From contig JAPYPK010000052.1 in NCBI GenBank assembly GCA_029937655.1, positions 1-10,608 on the forward strand: a stretch of 10,608 nt of DNA, written 5' to 3'. The notes under the pieces were generated by a model. It had not been told where the DNA came from. It did no database searches and saw only the letters and a list, made by a program, of their open reading frames with translations. The position numbers and the translations under genes are program-made. Origin of the DNA: Nitrospinaceae bacterium (GTDB lineage Bacteria; Nitrospinota; Nitrospinia; Nitrospinales; VA-1). The first letter of the stretch is position 1. Every line of letters begins with the position of its first letter. Positions 6,503 through 10,608 of the stretch are shown piece after piece.

Positions 6503-6907
6503 ATGTTTATTCCTTCTAGTATCAGTTCTCAGACTTCCATTCTACCTCAAATGGAGCAGAGTCGCATATCACAGTTAAGTGAATTGGCTAATCCGGGTAG
6601 AAGTAAAAACAATAAGCAGTTAAAGGCTTTATCTCAACAGTTTGAATCTATTTTTGTTCACCAATTATTAAAGTCAATGCGTTCTACAGTTCAGAAATCC
6701 GGCTTGTTTGGTAGTCACGCGACACAAATGTATGAGTCTATACATGATGAAGAAATGGCTAATTTACTGACCGAACAAAAAGGTATTGGTTTAGCTGAGA
6801 TAATTTATAGAGACCTGGCTCGCTTGGAAGAAAAAACGAATAAAGAACAACCAGACAGTGGAAGATCTGCGCAGAATCTAAATCCAGCAATAAATATACA
6901 GGGTTAG
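6503..6907 (+). CDS. flgJ: Rod-binding protein FlgJ, single-domain form
   Basis: FlgJ acts as a scaffold or cap during rod assembly. This 134-residue protein contains only the rod-binding domain (about 37-107): KQLKALSQQFESIFVHQLLKS, then MRSTVQKSGLFG, YESIHDEEMANLL and KGIGLAEIIYRDL, all typical of the family. The C-terminal peptidoglycan hydrolase domain of the enterobacterial protein (about 313 residues) is absent, so wall cutting must be supplied by another enzyme if needed. Short FlgJ proteins are common outside the Gammaproteobacteria. A weak GAAG (6492-6495) lies seven bases before the ATG. It is the first gene of the second unit, with flgN 11 bases downstream. Confidence 0.93.
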   Translation: MFIPSSISSQTSILPQMEQSRISQLSELANPGRSKNNKQLKALSQQFESIFVHQLLKSMRSTVQKSGLFGSHATQMYESIHDEEMANLLTEQKGIGLAEIIYRDLARLEEKTNKEQPDSGRSAQNLNPAINIQG

Positions 6908-6918
6908 AAAATAATAAA

Positions 6919-7422
6919 ATGAATTCATTATTAAAGAACCTTTTAAACACAATGGAAAAAAAAGTTGTTCTTTACGGAAAATTTATTTCACTTTTACAGG
7001 ATGAATGGGACAGCATTGCTGATTATTCTGTTGAAGCGCTTGATTCAATAATCCTTAAAAAAGATGAACTGGTGCATCAATTGAAAAGTTTGGAATCAGA
7101 CCGAACGAGAATTATGAAAAAGGTTGCGAAGGGGTTAAGGATTTCTCACGCAAACCTGACGATGAAAAATTTATTAAACATTCAAAAAAGCCCTCTTAAC
7201 CCAAGGTTAGCCAAGAGCCGAAAAAATTTATTAAATAAAATACAATTGGTCAATAGTTTAAATTATTCCATTCGTGGCCTGATGAACAAATCGTCCGCAT
7301 CTTTTAGAAAGTCTCTGGTTCACCTTCATTCAGAGGGAGAGATAGCGTCTTCTCCCTATCACGCAAACGGAAAAATTCAAAAAGCAAAAAAATATAGCAG
7401 CATGCTAAGTGTAGATGCTTAA
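6919..7422 (+). CDS. flgN: Flagellar export chaperone FlgN
   Basis: FlgN is a cytoplasmic chaperone that binds the C-termini of FlgK and FlgL and delivers them to the export apparatus. The 167-residue protein is helical and lysine- and leucine-rich, with the usual FlgN pattern: LLQDEWDSIADYSVEALDSI and LKKDELVHQLKSLE near the N-terminus, then KNLLNKIQLVNSLNYSIRGLM in the second half. It lacks a signal peptide or membrane segment. FlgN sequences diverge strongly, so the call also relies on position directly upstream of flgK and flgL. No convincing Shine-Dalgarno sequence precedes the ATG, and AGGG overlapping the end of flgJ is about 16 bases away. The basic C-terminal tail is not recognised. 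Confidence 0.85.
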   Translation: MNSLLKNLLNTMEKKVVLYGKFISLLQDEWDSIADYSVEALDSIILKKDELVHQLKSLESDRTRIMKKVAKGLRISHANLTMKNLLNIQKSPLNPRLAKSRKNLLNKIQLVNSLNYSIRGLMNKSSASFRKSLVHLHSEGEIASSPYHANGKIQKAKKYSSMLSVDA

Positions 7423-7437
7423 ACAAACAATTAAAAA

Positions 7438-9129
7438 ATGACAACAAATATTTTTAGTGCATTGAGTTCGGCGAAGTTGGGTCTATTGGCACAACAGTTG
7501 GCAATAGAGGTCACAGGTCAGAATATAGCCAATGTAGAAACGGAAGGTTACTCTCGACAGGATGTAACCTTTGCAGCAAATACGCCAAGACATGCTATTA
7601 AATATGGTTCGATGCATCAAATCGGAACAGGCGTCCGCGTTGCTGGTATTGAGCGAGCTCACGACCAGTTTCTATTTGAGCAGATAATGGACGAAGGAGA
7701 CCTGACAGGAAGTACAGAAGTAAAGAAAGATATTTTTGAACAACTAGAAATATTATTCAACGAAGGATCAGGGCGCAGTTTAAATGATGCTCTAAGTTCA
7801 TTCTTTGCGTCAGTTCATGATTTGGCAACTAACCCGAGAGGGTTGCCAGAGCGGGCTGATCTGGTTTCAAAGGCAGAACACCTGGCTAGCACCTTTAATC
7901 AAACAGGAAAACAGCTATATACAATCCAAAGAAATATTGATGCAACGATAGCGACTGAAGTTACAGAAATCAATTCGCTTACAACACAAATTGGAAAATT
8001 AAATGAGAGCATACATGCTAGCGAGCCAGCATCACAATATAAAGCAAATGACCTTCGAGATAACCGAGACAGATTAGTAAAGGAGCTCTCCAAAAAAATT
8101 GATATACAGCTGATCGAGGAATCAGATAGTCAAATCAGTTTAACACTGAAGGATGGAACCGCTTTGGTGCTTAAAGATCAAGTGTTTGATTTAAGTACAT
8201 CCATCAACGGGAATAATGAATCTTTTTATGACGTATATATTGATACTGGATCCACTACAAAGGATATAACATCTACCATTACGGGTGGTGAATTACGTGG
8301 TTATCTCGACATGCGGGATACAGAAGTAGAATCAATCCTCGATAAAATGAATATCTTGAGCGCATCTTTCATTCAAGAATTTAATGGTATTCACAGGGCG
8401 GGTTTTGGTATTGACGGAAGTTCTGGTTTGGATTTTTTTTCGGCCCTTGATGTTACGGTTGATCATGACTTAGACAATACAGGTACCGCTGTAGTGAGTA
8501 TGACTAACGCAAGTCCAACTACGATCTCGGTGGATGAGTTTGAAATTGCTTTCACCGGTAGCAATGCATTTACTTTAAATAACCTGACAACAAATGCGAG
8601 CTCAGGAACCTTTACCTTTACCACAGGAAGTACTTTTAATATTAAAGATGGTTTTGCGGTTACTATCTCTGGAGCAGCAGTTTCGGGTGACAAAGTAACA
8701 TTTTCAGTATCTGAGGATTCGGCAAGTGGAATGGCTGTTTCAAGTACTATCACTGCTAATACAAGAAAAATAGCGGCAGGGACTACGACTAATGGAGACG
8801 GGGCCAATGCTTTACTCATGGCTGATTTACAAAACACCTTATCTTTTAATAGCGTGACTTGGAGTGGTTCGGGATCCGGTTCATACACTTTTGATGAATA
8901 TTATAATGCCGTAGTCAGCACAATAGGCATTGAATCGTTTTCGGCTCAATCGACACTTCGTCAGCAAGAAGGAATTATGCTCCAACTGAATAGTAGAAGG
9001 GAAAGTATTTCGGGTGTTTCGATTGACGAAGAAATGATAAAGATGATCAAATTTCAGCAGGCCTATAACGCATCGGCACGGATGATTTCAGTGGTGGATG
9101 AAATGCTCGATACATTGAACCGAATGTAA
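7438..9129 (+). CDS. flgK: Hook-associated protein 1, FlgK
   Basis: FlgK is the first hook-filament junction protein, exported with the help of FlgN. The 563-residue length is normal (547 in E. coli). The N-terminus NIFSALSSAKLGLLAQQLAI with TGQNIANVETEGYSRQDV (26-43) is diagnostic. The conserved coil includes LFNEGSGRSLNDALSSFF (106-123) and YKANDLRDNRDRLVKELS (201-218), followed by GGELRGYLDMRD (283-294). A Thr/Ser/Gly-rich outer domain occupies about 335-440, including AFTLNNLTTNASSGTFTF and GDKVTFSV. The C-terminus GVSIDEEMIKMIKFQQAYNA with SARMISVVDEMLDTLNRM is the classic FlgK ending. No Shine-Dalgarno sequence is seen, and the ATG follows an A-rich stretch. flgL follows after 37 bases. 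Confidence 0.98.
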   Translation: MTTNIFSALSSAKLGLLAQQLAIEVTGQNIANVETEGYSRQDVTFAANTPRHAIKYGSMHQIGTGVRVAGIERAHDQFLFEQIMDEGDLTGSTEVKKDIFEQLEILFNEGSGRSLNDALSSFFASVHDLATNPRGLPERADLVSKAEHLASTFNQTGKQLYTIQRNIDATIATEVTEINSLTTQIGKLNESIHASEPASQYKANDLRDNRDRLVKELSKKIDIQLIEESDSQISLTLKDGTALVLKDQVFDLSTSINGNNESFYDVYIDTGSTTKDITSTITGGELRGYLDMRDTEVESILDKMNILSASFIQEFNGIHRAGFGIDGSSGLDFFSALDVTVDHDLDNTGTAVVSMTNASPTTISVDEFEIAFTGSNAFTLNNLTTNASSGTFTFTTGSTFNIKDGFAVTISGAAVSGDKVTFSVSEDSASGMAVSSTITANTRKIAAGTTTNGDGANALLMADLQNTLSFNSVTWSGSGSGSYTFDEYYNAVVSTIGIESFSAQSTLRQQEGIMLQLNSRRESISGVSIDEEMIKMIKFQQAYNASARMISVVDEMLDTLNRM

Positions 9130-9166
9130 CTTTCAATAAAAGAGAATCGTAGACCGGAGAACTGAA

Positions 9167-10608
9167 ATGGTAATGCGAGTAACCAGTCAAACCCAACAAA
9201 GAAATGCATTAAATAATATTTTTCGTATCACGGAAAATATGTTCAATGCCCAAAAAGAAATCACATCGGGAAAGAAAATCAGCAAACCATCTGATGATCC
9301 ATCCGGAATGCGAGATACGTTGGCATTACGGACAAACATCAAACAAATAAAACAATTTGATCGTAATATTAATAGTAATCAGTTGTTTTTAAGCCGCGGG
9401 GAATCAGCACTTGATGCTATCGGCGTGGGCCTATCCCGAGCAAAGGAACTGTCAATGGTGGAACTTGGGGGTCTTTCAACCTCGGAAACAAGAGGATATG
9501 CAAAGACAGAATTAGATAATATAATTTCCAAAGTACTCCAGGATGCAAACACAAAAGTAAGAAATATGTATATTTTTTCTGGCACAGATGTCAACACAAC
9601 GCCATTTGAATTAAGTGCTTCAGGGGCCGTCTATATTTATAATGGAAACTCAGATAACTTGATGGTTCAAATCGAAGAGGACATCAATATTAATGTGAAT
9701 ATACCTGGCTCGGAGGTTTTGGGAACAGACTTGGACCCGGATTTAAATACTTCGACCAATGTTTCTGATTTAAATGGCGGAACAGGAATTACAGCAGGTT
9801 CTTTTTCAATCACTGATAGGGCAGGAACCAGTGGTACGGTAACTATCACGTCATCGATGACACTAGCAGATGTGATTACAGCTATAGGTAATGTCTCCTC
9901 CAATTTAACCGCCTCTATTAATAGCTCTGGGAATGGCATTACCATAACTGATACAAGTTCTGTAATAACAAATTCTTTAACAGTTAGTGAAGTGGACGGT
10001 GGGACAACTGCATTAAGTTTAGGAATTGTTGGCAAGAAAGATGGAAATATCGAGGGAATGGACCTGAATGCTGCTTTATCGGCAAGTACTCTTATTTCAG
10101 AATTAAATGGCGGGGATGGGTTGACTCTTGGAGATATCAACATTATTAATGGATCAGCTTCTAGTGCGGTAAGCCTAAGCTCTGCAACGACAATAGCTGA
10201 AGTTATCAGTTTAATTAATAATTCAGGCAATAATGTAACGGCATCAATCGATAGTGCGGGGAATGCTCTTCAAGTGATTTCAAATAGTAGTTCTACCATC
10301 GCCGTAGTTAGCAATGTTGGCACTGACACAACGGCTGAAGAGCTTGGAATTGGTGGTGGGAGAAATGTGATCAACACCCTTTTTAAACTAAAGCAAGCCA
10401 TGGAATATGATGACACGTTTGCTATTTTAGGGTCTCTTGCTAACTTAGACTCCGGGTTGGAAACTATTAATGAGTCTAGGGCAATTTATGGAGCCGTTGC
10501 CAGAAGAGTAATCTCTACTGAAGCGACTCACCAACAGAATATTGTTAACCAAAAAGATCAAATATCGAACATCGAAGGGGCAGACCTGGTTGAAGCGGCA
10601 TCGGAATT
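9167..10608 (+). CDS. flgL: Hook-associated protein 3, FlgL (runs off the right edge)
   Basis: FlgL is the second hook-filament junction protein. The ATG at 9167 has GGAG (9156-9159) seven bases upstream; an ATG at 9173 is less well placed. The frame stays open for 480 codons to the window end. The N-terminus MRVTSQTQQRNALNNIF, then MFNAQKEITSGKKISKPSDDP (25-45), is a clear FlgL/flagellin D0-D1 region. VRNMYIFSGTDVNTTPF (131-147) is the usual FlgL landmark. The visible C-terminal helix (about 434-480) ends in ISNIEGADLVEAASE, so perhaps 40-50 residues are missing. The full protein would exceed 500 residues against 317 in E. coli. The extra length is a variable domain (about 200-397) containing two copies of a hook-IN-like module starting at LNGG. 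Confidence 0.95.
   Translation, partial: MVMRVTSQTQQRNALNNIFRITENMFNAQKEITSGKKISKPSDDPSGMRDTLALRTNIKQIKQFDRNINSNQLFLSRGESALDAIGVGLSRAKELSMVELGGLSTSETRGYAKTELDNIISKVLQDANTKVRNMYIFSGTDVNTTPFELSASGAVYIYNGNSDNLMVQIEEDININVNIPGSEVLGTDLDPDLNTSTNVSDLNGGTGITAGSFSITDRAGTSGTVTITSSMTLADVITAIGNVSSNLTASINSSGNGITITDTSSVITNSLTVSEVDGGTTALSLGIVGKKDGNIEGMDLNAALSASTLISELNGGDGLTLGDINIINGSASSAVSLSSATTIAEVISLINNSGNNVTASIDSAGNALQVISNSSSTIAVVSNVGTDTTAEELGIGGGRNVINTLFKLKQAMEYDDTFAILGSLANLDSGLETINESRAIYGAVARRVISTEATHQQNIVNQKDQISNIEGADLVEAASE
9770..10351 (+). repeat. Two tandem copies of a hook-IN-like module within flgL
   Basis: Protein-level repeats are seen at FlgL residues 202-286 and 313-395. Each copy opens with LNGG.G, passes through a [ST]xxVxxSS segment, then T[LI]A[DE]VI..I, then N[LV]TASI[ND]S[SA]GN. 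Each ends near TTA followed by LGI. The opening motifs are 111 residues apart. The pattern fits the flagellin hook IN motif found in filament-associated proteins. The copies are diverged at the DNA level, so this is an old duplication. Confidence 0.8.

Noticed and set aside
9137..9160. Sigma-28-like signal before flgL (TAAA then CCGGAGA)
   Set aside because: The spacing and -10 sequence do not fit, and the CCGGAGA is accounted for by the flgL ribosome-binding site.
9667..10230. Long minus-strand open frame of 187 codons opposite flgL
   Set aside because: It is a shadow of the flgL coding frame; its product is a proline/valine/serine-rich string with no recognisable domain, and flgL is certain on the other strand.

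Overview
This window carries most of the rod, ring and hook-junction part of a bacterial flagellar gene cluster. The host is a Gram-negative bacterium: FlgH (outer-membrane L-ring lipoprotein), FlgI (periplasmic P-ring) and FlgA (P-ring chaperone) are all present. The DNA is AT-rich, and the order flgF-flgG-flgA-flgH-flgI-flgJ-flgN-flgK-flgL resembles deltaproteobacterial, Nitrospirota or Nitrospinota-type clusters. No lineage is assigned with confidence from this sequence alone.

Layout. Positions 14-331 (minus strand) encode a single-domain rhodanese that marks the left edge of the cluster. An AT-rich, divergent intergenic region follows (332-705). A sigma-54 type promoter at 706-722 starts the first transcription unit: flgF, flgG, flgA, flgH, two small predicted lipoproteins not recognised as standard flagellar parts, and flgI. 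That unit ends at a strong intrinsic terminator (6286-6325). A second sigma-54 type promoter (6405-6421) starts the second unit: a single-domain flgJ, flgN, flgK and flgL, with flgL running off the right edge.

How the genes work together. FlgF and FlgG build the proximal and distal rod, and FlgJ helps cap or assemble the rod. FlgA chaperones FlgI into the P-ring, and FlgH forms the L-ring. FlgN escorts FlgK and FlgL, which form the junction between hook and filament. The two promoters share an almost identical core, so both units are probably switched on together by RpoN and a flagellar enhancer-binding protein.

The most unusual point is the pair of lipoprotein genes between flgH and flgI. 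The two proteins share a motif just after the lipidated cysteine and carry Ig-like beta-sandwich domains, which suggests outer-membrane or periplasmic accessories to the ring system. Other points are the flgF start codon (760, not the upstream TTG), a tandem pair of hook-IN-type domains in FlgL, and no flgM between flgJ and flgN.
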